From assembly GCA_964615375.1 (NCBI GenBank), contig CAZTOW010000080.1, positions 1-30,126 of the forward strand: 30,126 nucleotides of DNA, read 5' to 3'. The notes under the pieces are model-generated. The model was not told the origin of the DNA. It searched no databases and was given only the letters and a program-made list of their open reading frames with translations. Source of the DNA: CAZKWG01 sp964615375 (GTDB lineage: Bacteria > Myxococcota_A > UBA796 > CAZKWG01). Each line of letters starts with the position of its first letter. Position 1 is the stretch's first letter. Below are positions 23,236 through 30,126 of this stretch, one piece after another. A program made the position numbers and the translations under genes.

Positions 23236-24467
23236 TCTTCGGGAGTCAGACGTCTTCTTCAGTCAAGACCAGTTCGGGACAGGGGACGCGGCAGAGCCGC
23301 TCGGCGCGCGGAGAGCGCGCCGTCGGGGGACGCTTGACGGAGCCCGCCGAGGCGGAAGCCGAGGTGGCGGAGTCAAGCGGGGGGCAGCGCCCCCAACGCA
23401 TGCGGGCGGAGCCCGCGAGACGGGTTCGGATCATCGGCGGCGGCATCGGCGGGCTCACGGCGGCCATCGCGCTGGGGAGGGCCGGGCACCGGGTCACCCT
23501 CTTCGAGCGGGCACCCCGCTTCGCCCCGGTGGGGGCGGGCATCGTGCTGGGGGCCAACGCCACCGCCATCCTGCGCGCGCTCGGCGTGGACCTCTCGGGC
23601 GGGCACCCGCTCTCGGCCATGGACGTGCTGGGGCCCGACGGGCGGACGCTCGCCGCCCTGCCGGTGGGCTCGCTGGGCTACGAGGTGCTCTCCTTCCACC
23701 GCGCCGAGCTGCACGCCGCCCTGGAGGCCGCGCTCCCGCCCGAGGTGACGCTGCGCATGGGCGAGGAGGCGGGCGTCGACGACCCCGACGCGGACGTCGT
23801 CATCGGCGCGGACGGGCTGCGATCCAAGGCGCGCGAGGCGGCGGGCTGCGCCGTGAGCTACCGCTACAGCGGCGAGACCTGCTGGCGGGCCGTGATCCCC
23901 GACCTGGAGCTCTCCCGCTGCACCGAGACCTGGGGCTCGGGCGCGCGCATGGGCATCGTCCCGCTCTCCGGTCGCCGCGTCTACGTCTTCCTCACCGCGC
24001 GCTCCCCCGAGCGCGCCCCCTCCCCGCCCTGGCCCGAGCTGCGCGCCCGCTACGCCCCGCTCGGCGGCGACTGCCCGGCGGTGCTGGAGCGCCTCAGGCC
24101 CGAGCTGCTCATCCACCACGACCTCGTGGAGCTGGCCGAGCCCTGCTGGGGTACCGAGCGCGTCTGGCTCCTGGGCGACGCCGCCCACGGCATGACCCCC
24201 AACCAGGGCCAGGGCGCCGCCATGGCCATCGAGGACGCCGCCGTCCTGGCCGCCACGCTCGAGCGCGGCCACGCCGCCTACGTCGCCGCCCGCCACGCCC
24301 GCGTGCTCAAGGTCCAGATGGACTCCCGCCGCTTCGGTCAGATCGCCTCCTGGACCAACCCGCTCGCCCGCTGGGCGCGGGACCTGGGGATGCGCATGGT
24401 CCCGGAGTCGGCGGGCCTCCAGCACTACCGCGAGCTGGTGGCGCCGGGCCTGGCGTTGGTGGGGTGA
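23232..24467 (+). CDS. FAD-dependent monooxygenase (UbiH/salicylate hydroxylase type)
   Basis: A class A flavoprotein hydroxylase. Motifs: GGGIGGLTAAIALGRAGHRVTLFER (dinucleotide-binding GxGxxG with the terminal Glu), VIGADGLRSKAR (DG motif) and LLGDAAHGMTPNQGQGAAMAIEDA (GD motif with ribityl contact). It should use FAD, NAD(P)H and oxygen on an aromatic or quinone-like substrate. The GTG at 23232 has a strong GGAGG (23221-23225) and overlaps the tetR stop, giving 411 aa; but its first 56 residues are unlike the family and come from a hairpin-rich stretch with many A/T-ending codons. The conserved domain begins right after an ATG at 23400, which would give 355 aa but has no ribosome site. Cotranscribed with, and probably regulated by, the TetR protein. 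Confidence 0.9.
   Translation: MIFGSQTSSSVKTSSGQGTRQSRSARGERAVGGRLTEPAEAEAEVAESSGGQRPQRMRAEPARRVRIIGGGIGGLTAAIALGRAGHRVTLFERAPRFAPVGAGIVLGANATAILRALGVDLSGGHPLSAMDVLGPDGRTLAALPVGSLGYEVLSFHRAELHAALEAALPPEVTLRMGEEAGVDDPDADVVIGADGLRSKAREAAGCAVSYRYSGETCWRAVIPDLELSRCTETWGSGARMGIVPLSGRRVYVFLTARSPERAPSPPWPELRARYAPLGGDCPAVLERLRPELLIHHDLVELAEPCWGTERVWLLGDAAHGMTPNQGQGAAMAIEDAAVLAATLERGHAAYVAARHARVLKVQMDSRRFGQIASWTNPLARWARDLGMRMVPESAGLQHYRELVAPGLALVG
23302..23416. repeat. Cluster of hairpins, REP-like
   Basis: Five perfect inverted repeats in 115 bp: CGGCGCGC/GCGCGCCG (23302-23309, 23315-23322); CGCTTGAC/GTCAAGCG (23331-23338, 23372-23379) enclosing CCGCC-GA-GGCGG (23344-23355); GGGGGC-AGC-GCCCCC (23380-23394); and GCGGGC-GGA-GCCCGC (23402-23416), the last overlapping the second possible start of the monooxygenase. 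Looks like a mobile or repeated extragenic palindrome cluster that reads through in frame. Confidence 0.6.
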
Positions 24468-24483
24468 GCTCTGGACGGGCGCT

Positions 24484-24495
24484 GGCCCGAGGGCC
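24484..24495. terminator. Weak hairpin between convergent genes
   Basis: GGCCC-GA-GGGCC in the 49-bp gap between the monooxygenase (ends 24467) and the glycosylase-like gene (ends 24517 on the other strand). Being symmetric it could serve both, but no U-tract is visible. Confidence 0.3.
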
Positions 24496-24516
24496 TGTCG
24501 CGTCCCCTCCCATCCC

Positions 24517-25626
24517 TCACTGAAACCCCACCAACCGCCCCATCATCTCGTCGAACGCCCCCGCCTCGAAGTCCCCCCACCGCTGCAGGATCTCCACCCT
24601 GCTCCCCGCCGGGCCCGAGACCCGCTTCGCCTCCACCCTGCCTACCAGCGCCCCGCGGTGCAGCAGCGGCGTGACGTAGTAGCCCCACTGGCGCTGGGCG
24701 GCGGGCTTGTACACCTCCCAGACGTAGTCGAAGCCGAACACCTGCTCCACCAGCTTGCGATCCCACAGCAGCGGATCCAGCGGGCCGAGCAGGCGCATCC
24801 GCCCGTCCAGCTCCACCGGCGGAGCCTCCAGCAAGGCCGGGAGCGTCAGATAGCTCCGGCGCGCGCCCTCCACCTGCACGCGGACCAGCGCGCCCTCGGC
24901 GACGAGCGCGTCCACGAGCGGCGAGGTGCGCACCTCCGAGAGCATGGACCAGTGCGGGCCCATGGCGGTGGAGAGGAGGCCGGCGCCGCGCACGCGCTCC
25001 AGCAGGAGGGTGCGCTCGGGGTGGGGGGCCGGGAGCGCGTGGTGCGCGGGGAGGGCGCGCTCGGGCACGTCGTAGACGCGCTCGCCGCGGGCGGTGCGGC
25101 CGGCGGTCACGACCTCGCAGCGGGTCCACAGCACCTCGATGGCCATGGCGTTGGCCCGCGAGGTGCCCTTCCAGCCGCTCCAGTCCATCGGATCCACGCG
25201 CCCGCGATCCTCGAGCGCGCTGGGGGCGAGGGGTCCGCGCTCGCGCAGCTCGGCCAGGACCTCGGTGAAGATGGTCTCCGGCAGGCGCTTCAGACGCTCG
25301 TCGAGGCGCCACCAGGGGGCCTGGTGGGCGCGCTCGCGGTAGCAGGGGAAGAGGCGCGCCGGCAGCAGGCAGCGCTCCTTGGCGAAGTGCTCGAAGGCGT
25401 GGACCGGCATGAGCCGGGACCAGTCCCCGCGGCGCAGCCCGTCCACCCGGGCGTGCAGGACCAGATCGGCGTTTGTGCCGACGCGGTCGAGCGGGTCGAG
25501 CTGCACGCAGCCCTGCCGCTCCAGCACGGCGCGCGCGCCCTCCAGCCCGGGCTGCGGCTCTGGCCCGGTGAGCCCGGCGGCCTGAAGCAGGATCCGCCGG
25601 GCGTCCTGGGCCGAGAGCGTGATCAC
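24517..25626 (-). CDS. Winged-helix DNA glycosylase, YcaQ/AlkX-type, 369 aa
   Basis: Resembles the YcaQ (AlkX/AlkZ, HTH_42) family of DNA glycosylases, which open crosslinks or remove bulky alkylated bases. Family landmarks are visible: VQLDPLDRVGTNADLVLHAR at residues 41-60, containing the catalytic Q-phi-D motif Gln42-Leu43-Asp44 (AlkX/YcaQ has QxD, AlkZ has QxQ); a winged-helix core; PLLWDR at 285-290; FDYVWEVYKPAAQRQWGYYV near 299-318; and a C-terminal domain ending GRLVGFQ. Length is normal for the family. The GTG start overlaps the stop of the upstream P-loop/TPR gene in a GTGA junction, so the two are translated together. Role in repair is inferred from the family. Confidence 0.88.
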   Translation of the reverse strand: MITLSAQDARRILLQAAGLTGPEPQPGLEGARAVLERQGCVQLDPLDRVGTNADLVLHARVDGLRRGDWSRLMPVHAFEHFAKERCLLPARLFPCYRERAHQAPWWRLDERLKRLPETIFTEVLAELRERGPLAPSALEDRGRVDPMDWSGWKGTSRANAMAIEVLWTRCEVVTAGRTARGERVYDVPERALPAHHALPAPHPERTLLLERVRGAGLLSTAMGPHWSMLSEVRTSPLVDALVAEGALVRVQVEGARRSYLTLPALLEAPPVELDGRMRLLGPLDPLLWDRKLVEQVFGFDYVWEVYKPAAQRQWGYYVTPLLHRGALVGRVEAKRVSGPAGSRVEILQRWGDFEAGAFDEMMGRLVGFQ

Positions 25627-28613
25627 ACGGCTTCCGGGTCCGCCTCAGGAGCCTCGGCCTGCGCGGGCTCGTCGGACGCGGGCTCGTCGGACGCGGGCTC
25701 CTCGGTGGTGGCGGGCTCGCCCTCTTCGGTGGCGAGATCGCCCTCCTGCATCGCCTCGTCGGAGCCCTCGGCGGCCTCCGAGCCCTCGGCCTGGGCCGCG
25801 CCGCCGCCCCGACCCCGCCGACGCCGCTTGCGCAGCCGCGTGGTGGTGCCGGCGTCGCGCCGCTCGCCCTCGGTGGCGGGGATCTCCGCCCCGTGGACCA
25901 CGGCGCCCGAGGCCTCGGCCGCCTTCATCAGCTCCGCGGCCGCGCCCGACTCGATCAGCGCGGCGAAGCGGGCCATGTCGGCCTCGTACATCACGCGATC
26001 CGGCGCGTCCTTCGGGCTGCGCTCGCGCGCCTTCTTCAGGTGCTCGAGGGCGACGAAGACCTGGCCCTGGGCGATGAGCAGCTCCGCCTTGGCGGCGAAG
26101 GCCGGGTGGTAGGAGGGCTCCTTCTTGATGGCCTTGTCCAGGAGGCGGTCGGCGTCCTCGAAGGCGGCCCGGCGGATCAGCACGCGGGCCCGCTGCACGA
26201 GCGCCTCGTGGGTCTCCAGGATCTTCATGGCCTTCTTGGCGAGCCACTCCGCCTGATCCAGATCACCGTCCTGGTCCAAGAGCAGGGCGCACTTCAGCGC
26301 GTGAGCCAGCCCGTTCTCCGCGTCCTCGGCGACGACGGGGCCCAGGATCTCCAGCGCCTCCGCCCAGCGCGTGGCGCGCGCCTCGGCGTCCACCATGCCC
26401 TGCGCCCGGCGCAGCGTGGCCAGCCGGAGCTTGTGGGTGGCGCGCACCGGGTCGAGGCGGATGGCCTCGTCCAGGTAGTTCTGCGCCTCCTCCCACTGCG
26501 AGGGGCCGCGGCCGACGAGGATCTCCGCCAGCATCCCGTAGGCGTCGGGCATCATGGGCTCGAGCTCCATGGCCCGGCGCAGCACGGTGACGGCGTCCTC
26601 GGTGCGGTTCTGCTGGAGGTAGAGGTTCGCGAGGCGGCGGTGCATGCGCGCGTCCTCGGGGAAGAGCTGGATGCCCTTCTCCAGGGCCGCGGCGGCCTTG
26701 CCGCGCGAATTCCGGTCCAGGTGGAAGCTGGCCTCGCTGTGGAAGACCTCGGGCGTGGGCGCCACGTCGGCGGCGCGCTGCCAGGCGGCGGCGACGACCT
26801 CGGGGGCGGCCTTCTCCTCGCTCTTCAGCTCGGCGTCGAGGATGAGGAGCTCCGTGTTCTTCGGATCGACCTTCAGGCCCTCGTTCAGCCGGGCGCGGGC
26901 GATGTCGTGCCGCGGCTGCTTGCGCCGGATGAGCCCGCGCACGCTGTCCACGAGCGCGTCCTGGTCCGGATACGGCATCACGAGGTTGCGGGTGGGCCGA
27001 CGGGCCTCGACCAGCAGGCGGTGGGCCTCCTGCAGCCAGGCCAGGCGGGCGCTGCGCGGCTTCGCCTTGTCCCGAGCCAGCTCGAGGTAGTGGCTGGCCA
27101 GCGACTCCATGAGGTCGAAGTTCGAGGTCTCCTGGAAGTCCAGGTGCTCGCGCACGAGCGGGTGGACGTAGAAGCGGCGGTCCTCCACGCCCGGGGTCTG
27201 CTCGAGCATGCCGAGGCCCAGCAGCGAGAGCCGCTCGTTGCGACCCACGCCCAGCCCGACGAGCTCCGCGGCGGTGCCCGGCTCGCGCAGGTGGGCGGCC
27301 AGGCAGAGCGCCTTCATGAGCGCCGCGTCCAGCCCCTCCACCTTGCGCTTGATGTGCCGGCGCAGGGGCTCGAGGTCGGTGAGGCTCTCCAGCTTGAGGA
27401 AGCGCGGGGCCTTCAGGAGCTCGTCGAGGTCGTTGCCCTCGCTGACCTCCAGCGCGAGGCTGCGGACCAGCATGGGGTGACCCAGCGTGCGGTCGCTGAT
27501 GGGGCCGAAGCGGTCCCGCGGCGTGTCCTCGACGTGGAAGCTCTTGAAGATCTGGTAGAGCTCCTTGCCGCGGATGCCGGCCAGGGCCAGCGTGCGCAGG
27601 TTCGCCGCCTCGCCCTCGCGGTAGAAGGCCACCGCCTGGTTGGACACGAAGACCAGCCGGAGCGCGGGGGTGGAGAGCAGCAGCTCCTTGAGCGTGAGCT
27701 CCAGGCGGCCCATGCGGTGCAGGCTGCCGTCGCGGCGGTCCTGGGCGCGGTGCAGCTCGTGGATGACCCAGACCTTGCCGGCGAGCGCCGGGTTCTGGAG
27801 CATGCGGGCGGCGAGGCGGGCCAGATCGACGGGCGAGGGGCGCTCGTCCTGATCCTTGAGCGCCTTGGCCAACGCGTCGTCGCCCACGTCCTGGGCGATG
27901 GCGGCGATGCGGCCCAGCAGCGCGTCCGCGCCGACCCCGCGGCCCAGCGTGAAGTCGGCGATGCGGTCCAGCTTCGTGCTGGCCAGCGCCTGCTCGACCA
28001 GCCAGCGCTTTCCGACGCCGGGGGCGCCGACCACCAGGATGGGGCCGCCGTCCGCGCCGAGCAGCTCGCCGAGCTGGGCGAGCTCCTCCTCACGGCCGAC
28101 GAAGAGCGGGCGCGGGGCCTGCTTCTGGCCGGCGGCCTCGGGCTCTGCAGCCGCCTTCCTGTCGGCCTTCTTCTCCGGCTGCGCGGCGGGGGCCGCGACG
28201 GGCGCGGCGGCCGTGACGGGCAGCGAGGCGACGAAGTCCTTGGCCTTCTCCTTGATCTGCTCCATCTTGAGCAGCCGGAGGTTCATCGGCAGGACGAAGG
28301 GGTTGAAGGCCTTCGCGGCCACGAAGAGCTTCGGCTTGTTCGGGCTCTTCGCGATCAGATCGGCCAGGGACTGCAGCGCCTTGGCGTCCCCCGCCTCGGG
28401 CTCGATGAGCACGAGGGCGGCCCCCACCTGCGAGAGCACGGGCCCCACCGCGTCCGCGTCGAAGACGCCGACGGGGTTCTGGGGCTGGCTCCCGAGCGTG
28501 ATCGCTGGGACGGAGCGGCGGCGCAGCTCCATGAGCACGTCTGGCTGGAGGGCACGGCCCCCGAAGGCCAGAACGCATCGTCCTTCCTGAATCGCTGCAT
28601 CCACTCGGCTCAT
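25623..28613 (-). CDS. P-loop (degenerate STAND-type) protein with TPRs, 996 aa
   Basis: The ATG at 28613 has GGGAG upstream. Residues 1-130 form a Rossmann-like segment (AIQEGRCVLAFGGRAL...AALVLIEPEAG...KLFVAAKAFNPF); its start is faintly like SIR2 or receptor-type N-domains, but the assignment is weak. A linker of Ala/Pro/Lys (131-168) leads to an ATPase that opens FVGREEEL (171-178). Walker A is GAPGVGKRW (196-204), with Arg where Ser/Thr is expected, and the Walker B strand is VWVIHELHRA (281-290), with His for the usual Asp. Both motifs are altered, so ATP hydrolysis is doubtful. Residues ~590-900 are TPRs (for example AWQRAADVAPTPEVFHSEASFHLDR). The C-terminus has a basic patch (RLRKRRRRGRGGG) and an acidic, repetitive tail (ASDEPASDEP). 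No membrane segment. Coupled to the glycosylase gene. Confidence 0.88.
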   Translation of the reverse strand: MSRVDAAIQEGRCVLAFGGRALQPDVLMELRRRSVPAITLGSQPQNPVGVFDADAVGPVLSQVGAALVLIEPEAGDAKALQSLADLIAKSPNKPKLFVAAKAFNPFVLPMNLRLLKMEQIKEKAKDFVASLPVTAAAPVAAPAAQPEKKADRKAAAEPEAAGQKQAPRPLFVGREEELAQLGELLGADGGPILVVGAPGVGKRWLVEQALASTKLDRIADFTLGRGVGADALLGRIAAIAQDVGDDALAKALKDQDERPSPVDLARLAARMLQNPALAGKVWVIHELHRAQDRRDGSLHRMGRLELTLKELLLSTPALRLVFVSNQAVAFYREGEAANLRTLALAGIRGKELYQIFKSFHVEDTPRDRFGPISDRTLGHPMLVRSLALEVSEGNDLDELLKAPRFLKLESLTDLEPLRRHIKRKVEGLDAALMKALCLAAHLREPGTAAELVGLGVGRNERLSLLGLGMLEQTPGVEDRRFYVHPLVREHLDFQETSNFDLMESLASHYLELARDKAKPRSARLAWLQEAHRLLVEARRPTRNLVMPYPDQDALVDSVRGLIRRKQPRHDIARARLNEGLKVDPKNTELLILDAELKSEEKAAPEVVAAAWQRAADVAPTPEVFHSEASFHLDRNSRGKAAAALEKGIQLFPEDARMHRRLANLYLQQNRTEDAVTVLRRAMELEPMMPDAYGMLAEILVGRGPSQWEEAQNYLDEAIRLDPVRATHKLRLATLRRAQGMVDAEARATRWAEALEILGPVVAEDAENGLAHALKCALLLDQDGDLDQAEWLAKKAMKILETHEALVQRARVLIRRAAFEDADRLLDKAIKKEPSYHPAFAAKAELLIAQGQVFVALEHLKKARERSPKDAPDRVMYEADMARFAALIESGAAAELMKAAEASGAVVHGAEIPATEGERRDAGTTTRLRKRRRRGRGGGAAQAEGSEAAEGSDEAMQEGDLATEEGEPATTEEPASDEPASDEPAQAEAPEADPEAV

Positions 28614-28667
28614 TCTCTCTCCCGCTCACCAGCCGTCGGGCGGTGGCTTCCGGACACGTCTCCGAGA

Positions 28668-28694
28668 ACTATCCCTCTCAGGCCGGGTGTTCAA
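28668..28694 (-). promoter_or_regulatory. Possible promoter for the P-loop/TPR operon
   Basis: On the minus strand TTGAAC (plus-strand 28689-28694) is followed 15 bases later by GATAGT (28668-28673), each 4/6 to sigma70 consensus. It lies 55 bases before the start at 28613. Short spacer, so only moderate support. Confidence 0.3.
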
Positions 28695-28713
28695 CGGCCG
28701 GACAGAAGGACCA

Positions 28714-28742
28714 TCGTAACAGCCGCGCGAAGAGCCTATACT
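28714..28742 (+). promoter_or_regulatory. Possible promoter for the kinase-remnant gene
   Basis: A good -10 box TATACT (28737-28742, 5/6) with a poor -35 TCGTAA (28714-28719, 3/6), 17 bases apart. Transcription would start at about 28749-28750, right at the ATG, so this message too may be leaderless; a GAGGG just upstream could otherwise act as a ribosome site. Confidence 0.4.
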
Positions 28743-28749
28743 GAGGGCG

Positions 28750-30126
28750 ATGATCCGGCCCGCCACGAACGACGCCGCGAGCGCCACCCCAGCACCGCCG
28801 AATCTCGGCCCTCCCCCCTGGGGTCCGTTCGTTCCAGCTCCACCGAATGACCCCGCACGGGTGTCCAGGGACTCGGCGCGCGCGCCGCGGGAGGATCTCT
28901 ACACCCTCGGCGCGCGGCTGTCTCCTGAGGCGGCGCTCGGCTTCGCCTGGCACCTCGCCGCGGCCCTGGGAGAGCTCCATGATCGGGGGCAGGCGCACGG
29001 CCGCCTGGACCCCAGCGCCATCTTTCTGGACAGGGGGGGCCTGGACGGGACCGGGCGGCTGGTCGTCCTCCCCTACGCCGGGCGCGAGATCGTGCCCGAC
29101 CCCGACCCCCAGGCTGGCGCGCAGGCCCGCGACTGCTGGCAGCTCGCGCCCTGCATGGAGGCCCTCGGCCTGAGCCGGCTCGGGGACCCGGCGGTGCTCC
29201 TGCTCCTGAGCGGTCTCCGACGCGCCCGCGGTCGCCTGAGGCTTCAGCCCGGGCGCGCCGCCCGCCAGGCCATCAGCGCCCTCCTCGCCCGCCACCCCAC
29301 CGCCGAGGACGCCCTCGTCGAGGCCCTCGGCCCGGCCTGGCGCATCGTCCCGCGCCCCCTCGCCTGGTACCCCGAGGACGGCGCCGAGCGCCGCTGGACC
29401 CCCAGCCCGCACCCGCCCAGCCTCAGCGGCCCCCGCTACCTCGCCGTCGCCCCCCCCTCACCGCTCCCCCCAAGGCGCCCCCCTCCCCCGGAGCCCCCCC
29501 TCACCCCGATCTTCGAGCCCCCCGAGCCCTCGACCCTCCTCGCCTTCGAGGCCCCCGAGCTCCCCCCGCTCCCGACCGACCTGCCCATCCCCTCCTCACG
29601 CTCCCCCATCTCCCCCATCTCCCCCTCCCCCAGCGTCAGCCTGCGCGTCCAGACCTTACGCGCCCGCCCCGACCCCGCCCCCTACACCGTCGAGCCCCCC
29701 CCCGCCCCCTTCCCCCTCGCCGAGCTCGTCGAGATCGTCCCCGAGCCCGAACCCGACCTCGACCCCGACCCCACCCCCACCCCCGAGCCCGAGCTCCAGC
29801 TCCTCCCCGAGCCCGAGCCCACCCCCGCTCCCCCCCTCACCCTCGCCGACCCCGAGCTCGAGCTCTCCCCCGACCCCACCCCCACCCTCCAATTCCATCC
29901 CGAAGACGCCCCCGAGCCCATCGACGACGAGCCCACCACCGCCCCCGAGCACGACCCCGACTCCGACTCCGAAGCCGACGCCACCCCCGTCGCCGTCCTC
30001 GATGTCGATGCCGCCCCCGATGCCGATGCCGACACCGCCCCCGATGCCGATGCCGATGTCGATGTCGATGTCGATGCCGATGCCGATGTCGATGTCGATG
30101 CCGATGCCGATGCCGATGCCGATGCC
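28750..30126 (+). CDS. Kinase-remnant protein with Pro/Asp-rich tail (incomplete at window end)
   Basis: Open from the ATG at 28750 to the last base, 459 codons with no stop, so the 3' end lies outside the window. Residues 50-205 resemble the C-lobe of a Ser/Thr kinase: LGELHDRGQAHGRLDPSAIFLD (74-94) matches the usual LHxRGxxHRDLKPxNxLL, but Asp and Lys of the catalytic loop are replaced (HGRLDP). No N-lobe lysine, glycine loop or DFG is visible, so it should be catalytically dead. From about residue 235 the chain becomes low-complexity: a Pro-rich part, then Pro-Glu/Pro-Asp runs, then Asp-Ala/Asp-Val. Codons in the tail are almost uniformly C-ending. It is divergent from the P-loop/TPR gene and may be a scaffold; the missing C-terminus could hold another domain or a membrane helix. 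Confidence 0.82.
   Translation, partial: MIRPATNDAASATPAPPNLGPPPWGPFVPAPPNDPARVSRDSARAPREDLYTLGARLSPEAALGFAWHLAAALGELHDRGQAHGRLDPSAIFLDRGGLDGTGRLVVLPYAGREIVPDPDPQAGAQARDCWQLAPCMEALGLSRLGDPAVLLLLSGLRRARGRLRLQPGRAARQAISALLARHPTAEDALVEALGPAWRIVPRPLAWYPEDGAERRWTPSPHPPSLSGPRYLAVAPPSPLPPRRPPPPEPPLTPIFEPPEPSTLLAFEAPELPPLPTDLPIPSSRSPISPISPSPSVSLRVQTLRARPDPAPYTVEPPPAPFPLAELVEIVPEPEPDLDPDPTPTPEPELQLLPEPEPTPAPPLTLADPELELSPDPTPTLQFHPEDAPEPIDDEPTTAPEHDPDSDSEADATPVAVLDVDAAPDADADTAPDADADVDVDVDADADVDVDADADADADA
30001..30126 (+). repeat. GATGCC/GATGTC hexamer repeat
   Basis: From 30001 the DNA becomes runs of GAT-GCC and GAT-GTC hexamers (with a few GCCCCC and GACACC interruptions), coding alternating Asp-Ala and Asp-Val. 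It continues beyond the window. Gain or loss of whole hexamers keeps the frame. Confidence 0.9.

Noticed and set aside
25623..28613. Antiphage SIR2-STAND (Avs-like) defence gene
   Set aside because: The N-terminal similarity is faint, the nucleotide motifs are altered, codon use matches neighbours and no other defence genes are adjacent.

Overview
This window comes from a very GC-rich bacterium, most likely a myxobacterium (Myxococcota, probably a Polyangia/Haliangia/Nannocystis-type lineage). The evidence is a MYXO-CTERM sorting tail (Gly-Cys-x-Cys, hydrophobic helix, Arg4) on a giant surface protein, a fused Ser/Thr kinase-ATPase-TPR protein, several beta-helix and MopE-like lipoproteins, and strongly G/C-ending codons. 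There are no tRNAs, rRNAs, insertion sequences, phage genes or CRISPR arrays. Coding density is high; the largest gap is about 217 bp (16395-16611).

Layout. (1) 52-273 (-): a 73-aa exported mini-protein with a tyrosine-packed C-terminus. (2) 422-12039 (+): a cell-envelope block. A beta-helix lipoprotein (422-3094) is followed by a Ser/Thr kinase-ATPase-TPR fusion (3152-6424). Next comes a tight run of three more beta-helix lipoproteins: 6533-7780; 7791-9970, broken by a -1 frameshift near 8160-8177; and 9963-11483, with MopE-like metal-binding repeats. A small secreted protein (11596-12039) follows. (3) 12145-13619 (+): two coupled genes of unknown function, the first weakly sigma-factor-like. 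(4) 13624-16394 (-): an endonuclease/exonuclease/phosphatase-fold lipoprotein coupled by a TTGA overlap to a protein that I read as Lon(S16)-like + Clp-N-like + FHA. This converges on block 3 through a perfect 16-bp AT-rich palindrome. (5) 16612-22536 (+): a 1974-aa secreted protein made almost wholly of calcium-binding thrombospondin-type-3-like repeats, arranged in a regular higher-order period and anchored by MYXO-CTERM. (6) 22663-24467 (+): a TetR regulator with a tandem operator and an FAD monooxygenase, with a cluster of hairpins at their junction. (7) 24517-28613 (-): a degenerate P-loop/TPR protein coupled to a YcaQ/AlkX-type DNA glycosylase. (8) 28750 to the window end (+): an incomplete gene for a kinase-remnant protein with a Pro/Glu/Asp-rich tail that dissolves into a GATGCC/GATGTC hexamer repeat.

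How it fits together. Blocks 2 and 5 look like surface biology: lipid-anchored beta-helix proteins and a Ca-binding fibre, with a cytoplasmic kinase embedded among the lipoprotein genes. Block 4 is the best candidate for something undescribed: a Lon-like protease fold fused to Clp substrate-recognition repeats and a phosphopeptide-binding FHA domain, translationally coupled to a surface phosphoesterase. Functional calls are by eye from motifs; no database search was possible.
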